64,000 bases of DNA from Comamonadaceae bacterium. Its GTDB lineage: Bacteria; Pseudomonadota; Gammaproteobacteria; Burkholderiales; Burkholderiaceae_C. Every line of letters begins with the position of its first letter. The first letter of the stretch is position 1. The notes beneath the pieces were generated by a model. That model was not told the origin of the DNA and did no database searches. It saw nothing but the letters and a program-made list of their open reading frames with translations. Positions 1 through 8,278 of this stretch are shown here, one piece after another. Where the stretch lies: positions 1 through 64,000 of the forward strand of contig JAACZV010000006.1 of assembly GCA_009996515.1 (NCBI GenBank), given 5' to 3'. Both the position numbers and the translations under genes were made by a program.

Positions 1-957
1 CACGGCCCAGGCGGCGGGAGCCTGCGCGGCCGGCACGGCCTGCTCGTAGCGCGCCAGCGCGGCCAGCAGCGCCTCGGTCATGGGCGGGCGCTGCGCGGCC
101 GGCACGCCGCCGGCGCGCAGCCGCAGCCAGCCGGCCACGCCCTCGGCGAAGTCCAGCTCCGGCAGCCAGCGCGACAGCGCGCCCTCCGGCATGTCCTCGC
201 CGGTACGGGCCCGCACCCAGCCGGCCGGCAGGCCCGGCCGCATGGGCGCCAGCCGCAGCCAGTCACCGCGCGCCTCGGCCACCCAGTAGGGGAAGCTCTC
301 GCGCGTGGAGCTGCCGATCTCCACGCCCGGCACGCCAAGGTCGGGCGCCGGCCGCACGCGCAGCGCGGCACGGAAGGCCGCGTCGATGCGGGCCAGGTCG
401 TCCAGGCGGATGCGCCGCGGCGCGAAGGACAGGGCCTGCGCGGGCAGCGCCACCTTCAGCATCAGCCGCGCGTCGCCGGCCTGCAGCGGCACGTCCAGCA
501 ACTCGGGCTCCAGGCCGTCGCGGCCCTGGCGGCCGAAGCGCAGATAGCTCTGCAGGAACAGCTCGCCGTCCTGCTCGAACAGCCGGCCCCACAGCACCAG
601 CACGCCCTGGCCGGGCTTCAGCCTGCCGCTGGCCACGCCGTAGCGGCTGACGCGCGCCAGCACCTGGTCCACGTCGCAGACCTGCTGGGGCTCGGCCACC
701 AGGTCCACGACGCCGATGGAGCCGAACTTGAGCATGGCCATCAGCAACTGCAGATGGGCCAGGGCCGACAGCTGGCGGCTGGCCGCCTGCAGCGTGGCGG
801 GCCCGGACTGCGCCCGCCAGGGCAGCACCAGCGCGTTGACGGCCGCGTCGCCGAACACGACCGGCTCGGAGCAGGGCCGGATGTCCATCGCCGCCAGGCG
901 CAGCGGCAGCAGGACCAGCAACAGGGCCAGCAGTGGGGGCGTCAGGCGGCGCATCAT
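1..957 (-). CDS. Secreted protein of unknown function, 3'-truncated by window edge
   Basis: I do not recognise this gene. The frame is open from the ATG at 957 to the left edge, giving 319 codons with no stop. The first 24 or so residues form a typical signal peptide (two Arg, then a long Leu-rich core). Residues about 207-251 have the small-hydrophobic and Gly/Trp pattern of a bacterial SH3-like fold; that is a weak inference. The start overlaps the stop of the upstream gene in an ATGA, so the two are translationally coupled. It is the last visible member of a three-gene set reaching back to 2400. A periplasmic location follows from the signal peptide. Confidence 0.7.
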   Translation of the reverse strand, partial: MMRRLTPPLLALLLVLLPLRLAAMDIRPCSEPVVFGDAAVNALVLPWRAQSGPATLQAASRQLSALAHLQLLMAMLKFGSIGVVDLVAEPQQVCDVDQVLARVSRYGVASGRLKPGQGVLVLWGRLFEQDGELFLQSYLRFGRQGRDGLEPELLDVPLQAGDARLMLKVALPAQALSFAPRRIRLDDLARIDAAFRAALRVRPAPDLGVPGVEIGSSTRESFPYWVAEARGDWLRLAPMRPGLPAGWVRARTGEDMPEGALSRWLPELDFAEGVAGWLRLRAGGVPAAQRPPMTEALLAALARYEQAVPAAQAPAAWAV

Positions 958-1763
958 TCGGCTCCTGCGCAGGGTTGGGCCGGCTGCTGCAGCCGCAGCA
1001 GGCCGTTGCGGGGATAGGCGGGGTCGGCCAGGGCCTCGCGCAGCACGCGGCCGGCGCTGGCGCCGACGAAGTCGCGCAGCGCCGTCAGCTCGGCCTTGCC
1101 GCGGCCGGTCAGCGGCCGCTTCAGCATCGCGCCCAGCAGGCCGCTGGCGCGGCAGAGGTTGGCGTGGGCCGGCTCATAGGCGCGCTCACGCCCCAGCTTC
1201 AGGCCCAGCGCGGTGGCGACGAAGGCGTCCAGGTCCAGCGGCCGCGAAACCAGCTGCACGGCATCCTGCGTGGGCGGCGCGCCGGCCTCCGGATAGCGCA
1301 GACGCTGCAGGCCGCTGGGCAGCCCCTGGGCCGCGTCGGGCTGGGTGGCCGCGAAGCGCAGCGGCACCAGCAGGTAGTTGATCTGCGCGCTCAAGGTCGG
1401 CGGTGTGCCGTCGCGCTCCACGACGCCCCAGATCTCCAGCAGCACGCGCTGGTCATTCAGCTGCTCGACCAGCGCGGGGCCGAACTCGCTGCCGTCCAGG
1501 GCCGGCGCGCGCCGCGGGCAGGCCCGGAAGGCCACCGGCGTCGCGCCGGGGTTGATCCAGCGTTCGTCGCGCGTCTGGTCCAGCTCGAACTGCAGCTTGT
1601 TCAGAAAGCGTTCGATGGCCGCGCGGTCCGGCAGCGCGTCGCCGCTGGGCTCGCTGAGCAGCACCGTGAAGCTGTTGGCGGCGGGCGCGCAGTTGACGAC
1701 GGCGGCCCGCGCCGGCAGGCTGCACAGCAGGGCCAGCGCGGTGAGGGCGAGCAGCTTGTGCAT
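954..1763 (-). CDS. Secreted protein of unknown function
   Basis: A 269-residue protein that I cannot assign to a family. Residues 1-20 are a clear Sec signal peptide (MHK, then an Ala/Leu core, then PARA). The mature part holds a few scattered cysteines and no catalytic motif that I can name. It starts 4 bases after the stop of the membrane protein at 1768-2400, and its stop overlaps the start of the next secreted protein, so all three probably form one transcript. Two exported proteins beside a membrane-anchored helical-repeat-like protein suggest an envelope-associated function, which is inference. Confidence 0.72.
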   Translation of the reverse strand: MHKLLALTALALLCSLPARAAVVNCAPAANSFTVLLSEPSGDALPDRAAIERFLNKLQFELDQTRDERWINPGATPVAFRACPRRAPALDGSEFGPALVEQLNDQRVLLEIWGVVERDGTPPTLSAQINYLLVPLRFAATQPDAAQGLPSGLQRLRYPEAGAPPTQDAVQLVSRPLDLDAFVATALGLKLGRERAYEPAHANLCRASGLLGAMLKRPLTGRGKAELTALRDFVGASAGRVLREALADPAYPRNGLLRLQQPAQPCAGAE

Positions 1764-1767
1764 GGGC

Positions 1768-2400
1768 TCACTCCAGGTTGGCGATGGCCTGGTCCAGCGC
1801 CGTCTTCAGGCTGGCATAGCCGTCGGGCGGGATCGGGGCCTCGCGGCTGAGGCGCTGATTCAAGGCCTCGGGCTTGCCGGCCGCGGCGGCGTCGACGAAC
1901 TCGCGGTAGCGGCGCAGCAGCGGCAAGGCCTGGCTGCAGCCGTTGTCGCCGATGAGCCCGACCAGGTTGCGGTGGGCGCCTATGCCGTAATGCTGGTTGC
2001 GCTTGAGCAGCAGCGGCGGCAGCACGCGGCACAGCGTCTGCGGCTCGCGCACCGCCAGGGCCTCCAGCCCGCGCATCGCGGCGACGGCGTGCAGATCGGT
2101 GCGGCGCAGCTCCATCAGCAGCGCCGGCAGCGCCGGCTCGCCGAAGGAGGCCAGCACGACGGCGGCGTTGTTCAGCTTGACGAGGTCGTCCTCCTCGGTG
2201 AGCTTCTGCAACAGGGCCAGCATCTCCTTGGTGTAGCTCAGGTCCAGCTGGCGCTGCTTGATGGCCAGGTCCACCGAGTCCTTGATCCAGAAGCCCAGCA
2301 CCAGCACGACGATGCTGGCCAGCAGCTTGGGCGCCTCGGCGCCCATCCAGCCGAGCAGGCGGGCGGGCCAGGACCGGGCGGGCGCAGCGGTGGCATCCAT
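1768..2400 (-). CDS. Membrane-anchored protein of unknown function, helical-repeat-like
   Basis: A protein of about 210 residues. An in-frame ATG lies further upstream at 2442, but the start at 2400 (MDATAAPARS) gives a conventional short cytosolic leader before one hydrophobic segment at about residues 22-40 (LLASIVVLVLGFWI). The rest is soluble and helical, with Leu/Ala periodicity reminiscent of HEAT or armadillo repeats (stretches such as ALPALLMELR). No enzyme motif is visible. It is the first gene of the minus-strand set running to the left edge, 4 bases from the next gene. It is divergent from the cytochrome gene at 2508, leaving about 107 bases for both promoters. Confidence 0.7.
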   Translation of the reverse strand: MDATAAPARSWPARLLGWMGAEAPKLLASIVVLVLGFWIKDSVDLAIKQRQLDLSYTKEMLALLQKLTEEDDLVKLNNAAVVLASFGEPALPALLMELRRTDLHAVAAMRGLEALAVREPQTLCRVLPPLLLKRNQHYGIGAHRNLVGLIGDNGCSQALPLLRRYREFVDAAAAGKPEALNQRLSREAPIPPDGYASLKTALDQAIANLE

Positions 2401-2507
2401 GGCCCCAGTGTGGGCCGCGGCGCGGCCGCTGCGCAACCCCAAGCTCGCGCCCCGGAACGGAGGGCCGGGTCGTGACGTCTATCGGGCCAGCACAACCCGG
2501 AGACCTC

Positions 2508-3713
2508 ATGAACCCCCTCGCATGGAGCACCGGCGCCCTCGCCGCCGCCGCCGCCCTCGTGGCCTGCGGCGGCAGCGGCACGGACGACGCCGCGCCGCCC
2601 GCTGACGCCAGCACGCTGGCGCAAGGGCGCCAGACCTTCCGCTACGACAGCTTCGGCGACGAGGCCAAGTGGACCGACCAGCTGCGTCTGCACGAGGCGG
2701 TGGCCAGCGCCGTCACGCCGGCCGTCGCGCTGGGCGCGGGCCTGAAGGTGGATGCCGACGCCCTGCCCGACACGCTCAAGCAGGCGCTGGCCGAGCACCG
2801 GGTGCCGCTGGACGACACGCAGACGACGCTGGCCCTGCTGCAACTGGACGCCGTCGTCGGCCTGAAGGGCCAGGTCGTGCAGCAGGGCGGCGTGCTGAAG
2901 CTGACACGCCTGGGCGTGACCTGCGCGCTGTGCCACTCGACCGTGGACAACTCGTTCGCGCCCGGCATCGGCCGGCGGCTGGATGGCTGGCCCAACCGCG
3001 ACCTCGACGTGGGCCGCATCATCGCGCTGTCGCCCGCGCTGGACGGCGCCGCCAAGGCGGTGTTCGGCGGCTGGGGTCGCGGCAAGTACGACCCGCGCTT
3101 CAACATCGACGGCAAGAACAGGCCCGCCGTCATCCCGCCCGCCTACGGCCTGGCCGGCATCCACCGCATCACCTTCACCGGCGACGGCGACGACATCGCC
3201 TACTGGAACCGCTATGTCGCCGTGACGCAGATGGGCGGCCTGGGCAGCTTCCTGGACCCGCGCCTGCCGGCCGCGACCGTCACCCACGGCAGCGTGGACC
3301 TGGTCGGTCCCCGCTTGCCGGCCCTGCAGGCCTACCAGCTGTCGCTCGCCCCGCCGGCCCCGCCCGCCGGCAGCTTCGACGCCGTCGCCGCCGCCCGCGG
3401 CCGGCTGCTGTTCGAAGGCAAGGCGCAATGCCTGGCCTGCCACGGCGGGCCGCAGTTCACCGACGCCAACCAGCGGCTGCACGCCCCCAGCGCGTCCATG
3501 GCCGAGCCGGAGTCACCCAGCTACGCCGCGCGCTCGGCCACCGGCATGTATCGCACGTCGCCGCTGAAGGGCGTCTGGCAGCACGCCCCCTATTTCCACG
3601 ACGGCAGCGCGGCGACGCTGGAAGACGTGGGGGCGGCCTACAACGCCCGCCTGCGGCTGGGCCTGACGGCGGGCGAGATCGCCGACCTGGCCCAGTACCT
3701 GAAATCGCTCTGA
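2508..3713 (+). CDS. Di-heme c-type cytochrome lipoprotein (MauG / cytochrome c peroxidase-like)
   Basis: About 401 residues. The start at 2508 is preferred over an in-frame one at 2472 because it begins directly with a lipoprotein signal (LVAC, lipidated Cys20). Two heme c sites are visible: CALCH at 139-143 and CLACH at 308-312. The C-terminal region around GVWQHAPYFHDGS, ending in a short helix with QYLKSL, is typical of the second heme domain in the bacterial di-heme peroxidase/MauG superfamily. It is therefore a periplasmic electron-transfer or peroxidase protein; true peroxidase activity is not shown. It leads a plus-strand run of redox and metal genes. The next gene starts 94 bases downstream. 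Confidence 0.85.
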   Translation: MNPLAWSTGALAAAAALVACGGSGTDDAAPPADASTLAQGRQTFRYDSFGDEAKWTDQLRLHEAVASAVTPAVALGAGLKVDADALPDTLKQALAEHRVPLDDTQTTLALLQLDAVVGLKGQVVQQGGVLKLTRLGVTCALCHSTVDNSFAPGIGRRLDGWPNRDLDVGRIIALSPALDGAAKAVFGGWGRGKYDPRFNIDGKNRPAVIPPAYGLAGIHRITFTGDGDDIAYWNRYVAVTQMGGLGSFLDPRLPAATVTHGSVDLVGPRLPALQAYQLSLAPPAPPAGSFDAVAAARGRLLFEGKAQCLACHGGPQFTDANQRLHAPSASMAEPESPSYAARSATGMYRTSPLKGVWQHAPYFHDGSAATLEDVGAAYNARLRLGLTAGEIADLAQYLKSL

Positions 3714-3807
3714 GCCCGGGAACGCGCGCCCGCCTCGTGACGTCCATCCCCATGCCGGGAAAGCCATCCCGCCCCCTCTTCAACTCCCTCACCCCACCAT
3801 CACCGCC

Positions 3808-4344
3808 ATGAACCGACACCTCCCGCTCGCCGCCCTGGCCCTCGCCGCCCTGTCGCTGCAGGCCCAGGCCCAGAACGCCGCCGCGCCCAACGACGCGCAG
3901 ATCGCCGCCATCGTCGTCACCGCCAACCAGGTGGACGTGGATGCCGGCAAGCTCGCCGCGGGCAAGACGCTGTCCAAGACCGTGAAGGCCTTCGCCCAGC
4001 AGATGGTCACCGACCATGGCGGCGTCAACAAGATGGCCGCCGATCTGGCGCACAAGCTCAAGCTCACGCCGCAGGACAACCCCACGGCGCAAGGCCTGCA
4101 AAAAGGCGGCGACGACAACCTCGCGGCGCTGCGCCAGCTGCAAGGCGCCGCCTTCGACAAGGCCTATGTGGATCACGAGATCAGCTACCACCAGGCCGTG
4201 CTCGACGCGCTGGACCAGCTGCTCATCCCCAACGCCGTCAACGCCGAGCTCAAGGCCTTGCTGCTGAAGGTGCGTCCCGTCATCGACGCCCACCTCCAGC
4301 ATGCCCGGCACCTGCAGACCGAACTGGGTGGGCGCGGTGGCTGA
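3808..4344 (+). CDS. DUF4142 family periplasmic protein
   Basis: 178 residues. The signal peptide covers residues 1-21 (ending ALSLQAQAQ). The mature part is a helical ferritin-like bundle matching the DUF4142 pattern: an early segment with VVTANQVDVDAGKLA, a TDHGGVNK segment, and YVDHEISYHQAVLDALD near the C terminus. The two His-containing helices are characteristic of the family. Its function is not established; members often sit beside envelope stress or metal genes. The stop TGA at 4342-4344 lies inside the start region of the cupredoxin gene, so the pair is coupled. Confidence 0.85.
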   Translation: MNRHLPLAALALAALSLQAQAQNAAAPNDAQIAAIVVTANQVDVDAGKLAAGKTLSKTVKAFAQQMVTDHGGVNKMAADLAHKLKLTPQDNPTAQGLQKGGDDNLAALRQLQGAAFDKAYVDHEISYHQAVLDALDQLLIPNAVNAELKALLLKVRPVIDAHLQHARHLQTELGGRGG

Positions 4345-4645
4345 GGCCAGAGCCGCCCTGCTGCTGGCGCTGTGGGCCTTGGCGCCGACGGCCTGGAGCG
4401 CGACGCACACCGTCCTCATCGAGGGCATGCGCTTCCGGCCCGCGGTGCTGACGGTGCAGCGCGGTGACCGCGTCGTCTGGGTCAACCGCGACGTGGTGCC
4501 CCATACGGCGACGGCGCGCGGGGCCTTCGATTCGGCCGCCATCGCGCCGGGCGCCCGCTGGGGCGTCACGCTGAAGCGGGCCGGGTCTCATGAGATCGTC
4601 TGCACGCTGCATCCCACCATGAAGGCCAGTCTGGTTGTGAAATAG
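4337..4645 (+). CDS. Cupredoxin-like periplasmic copper protein (amicyanin-type ligand loop)
   Basis: About 102 residues from a GTG at 4337 that overlaps the preceding stop; another GTG at 4328 is possible. Residues 1-22 are a signal peptide (LLLALWALAPTAWSA). The mature protein is one small beta-barrel of the plastocyanin/azurin class. Type I copper ligands are visible as His56 (VVPH), Cys89, His92 and Met95 in the loop CTLHPTM. The Cys-x2-His-x2-Met spacing is the short loop of amicyanin rather than the longer loop of plastocyanin. The expected role is periplasmic electron transfer or copper binding. It lies between DUF4142 and the ECF sigma gene, only 4 bases before the latter. Confidence 0.85.
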   Translation: MAEARAALLLALWALAPTAWSATHTVLIEGMRFRPAVLTVQRGDRVVWVNRDVVPHTATARGAFDSAAIAPGARWGVTLKRAGSHEIVCTLHPTMKASLVVK

Positions 4646-4649
4646 CGCG

Positions 4650-5411
4650 ATGGACGCCAGGCTCTCCCCGGATCTGCCCGCCCGCGCCGACGACGCCGAG
4701 CTGGCGCGCCGCATCGCCGCCGGCGACGGCGCGGCCTTCGAGCGGCTGATGCGGCGGCACAACCGCCGCCTCTACCGGCTGGCGCGCGTGATGCTCAGGA
4801 ACGACGGCGACGCCGAGGACGCGCTGCAGGAGGCCTATCTGCGGGCCTTCCACGCGCTGGGCGGATTCCGCGCCGAGGCCTCGCTCGCCACCTGGCTGTC
4901 GCAGCTGGTGACCCACGAATGCCTGAGCCGCCTGCGCAAGCAGGCCCGTCGCGACGGCATTGCACGCATGGTCCAGGCCGAGCCGCTCGCCGACGAGCAG
5001 CCCCTGGACGCGGAGACCGAGGCCATGGACCCCAGCCATGCAGAACGCCCGGAGGAGGCGCTCGCCAGGGCGCAGCTGCGCGCGCTGATCGAGCGCCGCC
5101 TCGACGAATTGCCCGAGGCCTTCAGCAGCGTGTTCGTGCTGCGCGGCCTGGAGGAGCTGAGCGTGGAGGAAACCGCGCAATCGCTAGGCATCCCCGAAGC
5201 GACGGTGCGCAGCCGCTACTTCCGCGCCCGCGGCCTGCTGCGCAAGTCACTGGCCGCGGACATCGACCTGGCGCAGCAAGGCGTGTTCGCCTTCGACGGC
5301 GAACGCTGCGACCGCATCGTCGGCGCGGTGCTGAGGAGGCTGCACAATCCGGGCCCGACCGCTGCGCCCTCAGCCGCCCCGCCACCCGACGCCCCACCCG
5401 CCTCGCCATGA
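4650..5411 (+). CDS. RNA polymerase ECF-type sigma factor
   Basis: 253 residues. Region 2 covers roughly residues 20-95 (FERLMRRHNRRLYRLARVML, then DAEDALQEAYLRAF), which is typical of extracytoplasmic-function sigma factors. Region 4 covers about residues 150-200 with an HTH (LSVEETAQSLGIPEATVRSR). It has a Pro/Ala-rich tail after region 4. No adjacent anti-sigma or FecR-like gene is visible; the immediate neighbours are a cupredoxin and a DUF2946 protein, with a TonB receptor downstream. It probably controls this island, but the signal is unknown. Its stop overlaps the next start in ATGA at 5408-5411. Confidence 0.9.
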   Translation: MDARLSPDLPARADDAELARRIAAGDGAAFERLMRRHNRRLYRLARVMLRNDGDAEDALQEAYLRAFHALGGFRAEASLATWLSQLVTHECLSRLRKQARRDGIARMVQAEPLADEQPLDAETEAMDPSHAERPEEALARAQLRALIERRLDELPEAFSSVFVLRGLEELSVEETAQSLGIPEATVRSRYFRARGLLRKSLAADIDLAQQGVFAFDGERCDRIVGAVLRRLHNPGPTAAPSAAPPPDAPPASP

Positions 5412-5794
5412 AGCCCCGCCCACACCGCCGCCCCCGCGCCTTCGCCGCGTGGCTGCTGGCCGTGTTCCTGCTGGGCATGCTGGCGCCGGGCCTCAGCACC
5501 GCGCTGGCCCATGCGCGCGGCGACTTCAGCGCCTGGCAGGACATCTGCCGTGCGCCCACCGCGACGAACGCCGCCAAGCCCCAGCCCCTGCAGGCGGCGC
5601 TAGACCTGCTGGCCCAGGGCCATTGCCCGGCCTGCCACATCGGCGCGGCCGACCTGCTCGGCCCGCCGGCGCTGCCGCAGCTGGTGCTGCGGGCCGACGT
5701 CGTCGAGCAGGCCCCCGAGCGCTTCTGGAGCGCACCGGCCACCGCCCATGCCTGGCGCCCCGCCAGCGCGCGCGCCCCACCCGGGCGGATCTGA
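5408..5794 (+). CDS. DUF2946 family small envelope protein
   Basis: 128 residues, starting inside the stop of the sigma gene. An N-terminal hydrophobic segment (about residues 14-34, FAAWLLAVFLLGMLAPGLST) acts as a signal or anchor. The mature region carries DICRAP and then GHCPACH, the spaced Cys/His pattern of DUF2946. The CPACH motif resembles a heme c site, but in this family it is more likely a metal (copper) ligand. DUF2946 proteins are commonly found next to TonB-dependent copper receptors, which fits the receptor gene 84 bases downstream. The biochemical role is not established. Confidence 0.78.
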   Translation: MKPRPHRRPRAFAAWLLAVFLLGMLAPGLSTALAHARGDFSAWQDICRAPTATNAAKPQPLQAALDLLAQGHCPACHIGAADLLGPPALPQLVLRADVVEQAPERFWSAPATAHAWRPASARAPPGRI

Positions 5795-5878
5795 GTCTCC
5801 TCGCCTGCCCAGGGCCTGCCGGCCCGGGGCGTTTGCCGGTGCCCGCGGGCGCCGGCCCGACTCCTATCCCTGCCCCCA

Positions 5879-8278
5879 ATGATTCGAATGAACGCCCTTG
5901 CGCGCGCGGCTGCGGCCTGCGCCGCGCTGCCCCTGCTGCTCTCGACGCCAGCGCGCGCCTGCGACGACTGCGGCGACGACACCGCCGCGGCCGACACCGC
6001 ACCGCCGGTCCGCAAGAAGCTGGCCCTGGTGCGCGTCCAGGCCGCCGCGCCCTCGTCGCTGCCCACCAACATCCCGACCACGCGCGAGACCGTCACGCGC
6101 GAGGACATCGAGCGCAGCATCAACGCCACCGATGCCGAGGACGCGCTGAAGTACCTGCCCAGCCTGCTGGTGCGCAAGCGCTACATTGGCGACTACAACC
6201 ACGCCATCCTGTCCAGCCGTGCCTCGGGCACCGGCAACAGCGCGCGCTCGGCGGTCTATGCGGACGGCATGCTGCTGTCCAACTACCTCGGCAACGGCGT
6301 GGGCGGGCTCTCCTTCCCGCCGCGCTGGGGCCTGGTCACGCCCGAGGAGATCGAACGCGTGGACGTCATGTACGGCCCGTTCTCGGCCGCCTACCCCGGC
6401 AACTCGGTGGGCGCGGTGGTGGACTACCAGACCCGCATGCCCACCCGCTTCGAGGCCCATGCCAAGCTGGGCCACACGGTCCAGCCCTTCGAGCTGTACG
6501 GCATGAAGGCCACCTACCGCGCCTGGCAGGCCAGCGCGTCGCTGGGTGACCGCGCGGGGGACTGGAGCTGGTGGCTCAACGTCAACCGCACCGACAGCGA
6601 GGGCCAGCCGCTGACCTTCGCGACCCGCCTGGCCAGCACGGGCACGCCGGGCACGGGCGGCCCCGTGGTGAGCGGCGCCGTGATGCTGCCCAACAGCAGC
6701 GGCCAGCCCTGGTATCTGCTCGGTGCGGCGACGCAATACCGCACCCGGCAGGACCACCTCAAGCTCAAGCTGGCCTACGACCTCAGCCCCGGCGTGCGCG
6801 CCAGCTATGTGCTGGGCCTGTGGCGCAACGATGCCGACGGCAACGCCGCGAGCTGGCTGCGCGACGCCGCCGGCCAGCCGGTCTACCGGGGCAGCCTGGC
6901 GGCCGACGGCAAGGAATACATCAACATCGACGGCAAGCAGTTCGCGGCGCCGACCGGCGCCGACTTCGCACTGACGCGCGAGCGGCTGCTGCACGTCATG
7001 CACGGCCTGTCGGTCAAGAGCCGCAGCGGCGGCGAATGGGACTGGGAGCTCGCCGCCAGCCGCTACGACTACCGCGGCGACGACAAGCGCCAGAACGCCG
7101 CCAACAACCCGCAGCCCGGCGCCTGGACGGGCGGCCCCGGCACGCTGGCCGACGGCAGCGGCACGGGCTGGCTCACGCTGGCCGTCAAGGGCGTCTGGCG
7201 CCCCGCCGGCACGGGCCATGTCGTGGACCTGGGCCTGCAGCAGGACGGCTACACGCTGCGCTACCGGACCTCAGTCATCGCCGGCAACTACCTCAGCGAC
7301 GGCCCCGGCGCGCTGGCCAGCGCGGTCCAGGGCCGCACGCGCCTGCGGGCCGCCTACCTGCAGGACGCCTGGCTGCCCGCCCCCGACTGGAAGGCCGTGC
7401 TGGGCCTGCGCGCCGAGCATTGGCGGGCCGACGACGGCCGCACCGACTTCTCCGCCACCGGCACGCCGCCGCCCAGCGTCTATGCACCGCGCGGCGAGAC
7501 CTTCCTGTCACCCAAGGCCGCGCTGTCCTGGCAGGCCGCGCCCGAGCTGCTGCTGAAGGCCTCGCTGGGCCGGGCCGTGCGCATGCCCACGGTGGCCGAG
7601 CTCTACGGCGCCACGTCCACGACCAACGCGCAATACATCAACGACCCCGGCCTCAGGCCCGAGAAGTCCTGGACGGCCGAGCTGAGCGCCGAGTCCGCCT
7701 GGGGGGCGCTGCAATCCCGCCTGACGCTGTTCGCCGAGACCACGCGTGATTCGCTGTACTCGCAGACCGTGTTCGACGCCACCGCCAACCGCAACGTCAG
7801 CCGCGTGCAGAACATCGCCAGGATGGGCACGACCGGCCTGGAGGCCACGCTGGGCGCGGCCGACTGGCTGCGCAAGGGCCTGGACCTGTCGGCCAGCCTC
7901 ACCTACACGGATTCCAGGATCAAGGCCAACGCCGGCTTCGTCGCTGTGCCGGGCGACACCGTCGGGCGCTGGCAGCCCAACATCCCGCGCTGGCGCGCCA
8001 CGGCCCTCGCCACCTGGCGCCTGGACCAGCATTGGAGCGCCAGCCTGGCCGCCCGCTACAGCGGCCGCCAGTACCGCACGCTGAACAACAGCGACGTGAA
8101 CGGCTTCGCCTACATGGGCGTCAGCAAATACGCCACGGCCGACCTGCGCCTGCTGTGGAAGCCGGACCGCCAGTGGAGCGCCGCCTTCGGCATCGACAAC
8201 CTGAACAACTACAACTACTGGAACTTCCACAACTACCCGCAGCGCAGCTACACGGCCGAGCTGAAGTTCGATCTATGA
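5879..8278 (+). CDS. TonB-dependent outer-membrane receptor (copper receptor-like)
   Basis: 799 residues with a signal peptide up to about residue 27. The mature N terminus is Cys/Asp-rich (CDDCGDD), an obvious metal-binding candidate. A plug domain follows at about residues 60-170 (ETVTREDIERS, AVYADGMLLSNY, ERVDVMYGPFSAAYPGNSVG). The rest is a 22-strand-type barrel with repeated aromatic and charged beta strands, ending in ELKFDL. The overall look and the DUF2946 plus YcnI neighbours suggest an OprC/NosA-type copper receptor rather than a siderophore receptor; that assignment is inferred from context. Its stop overlaps the start of the YcnI-like gene (ATGA at 8275-8278). Confidence 0.88.
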   Translation: MIRMNALARAAAACAALPLLLSTPARACDDCGDDTAAADTAPPVRKKLALVRVQAAAPSSLPTNIPTTRETVTREDIERSINATDAEDALKYLPSLLVRKRYIGDYNHAILSSRASGTGNSARSAVYADGMLLSNYLGNGVGGLSFPPRWGLVTPEEIERVDVMYGPFSAAYPGNSVGAVVDYQTRMPTRFEAHAKLGHTVQPFELYGMKATYRAWQASASLGDRAGDWSWWLNVNRTDSEGQPLTFATRLASTGTPGTGGPVVSGAVMLPNSSGQPWYLLGAATQYRTRQDHLKLKLAYDLSPGVRASYVLGLWRNDADGNAASWLRDAAGQPVYRGSLAADGKEYINIDGKQFAAPTGADFALTRERLLHVMHGLSVKSRSGGEWDWELAASRYDYRGDDKRQNAANNPQPGAWTGGPGTLADGSGTGWLTLAVKGVWRPAGTGHVVDLGLQQDGYTLRYRTSVIAGNYLSDGPGALASAVQGRTRLRAAYLQDAWLPAPDWKAVLGLRAEHWRADDGRTDFSATGTPPPSVYAPRGETFLSPKAALSWQAAPELLLKASLGRAVRMPTVAELYGATSTTNAQYINDPGLRPEKSWTAELSAESAWGALQSRLTLFAETTRDSLYSQTVFDATANRNVSRVQNIARMGTTGLEATLGAADWLRKGLDLSASLTYTDSRIKANAGFVAVPGDTVGRWQPNIPRWRATALATWRLDQHWSASLAARYSGRQYRTLNNSDVNGFAYMGVSKYATADLRLLWKPDRQWSAAFGIDNLNNYNYWNFHNYPQRSYTAELKFDL

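Noticed and set aside
5631-5645. CPACH in the DUF2946 protein as a third c-type cytochrome
   Set aside because: The protein is too small and lacks an axial ligand region; DUF2946 membership explains the motif better, so it is not called a cytochrome.
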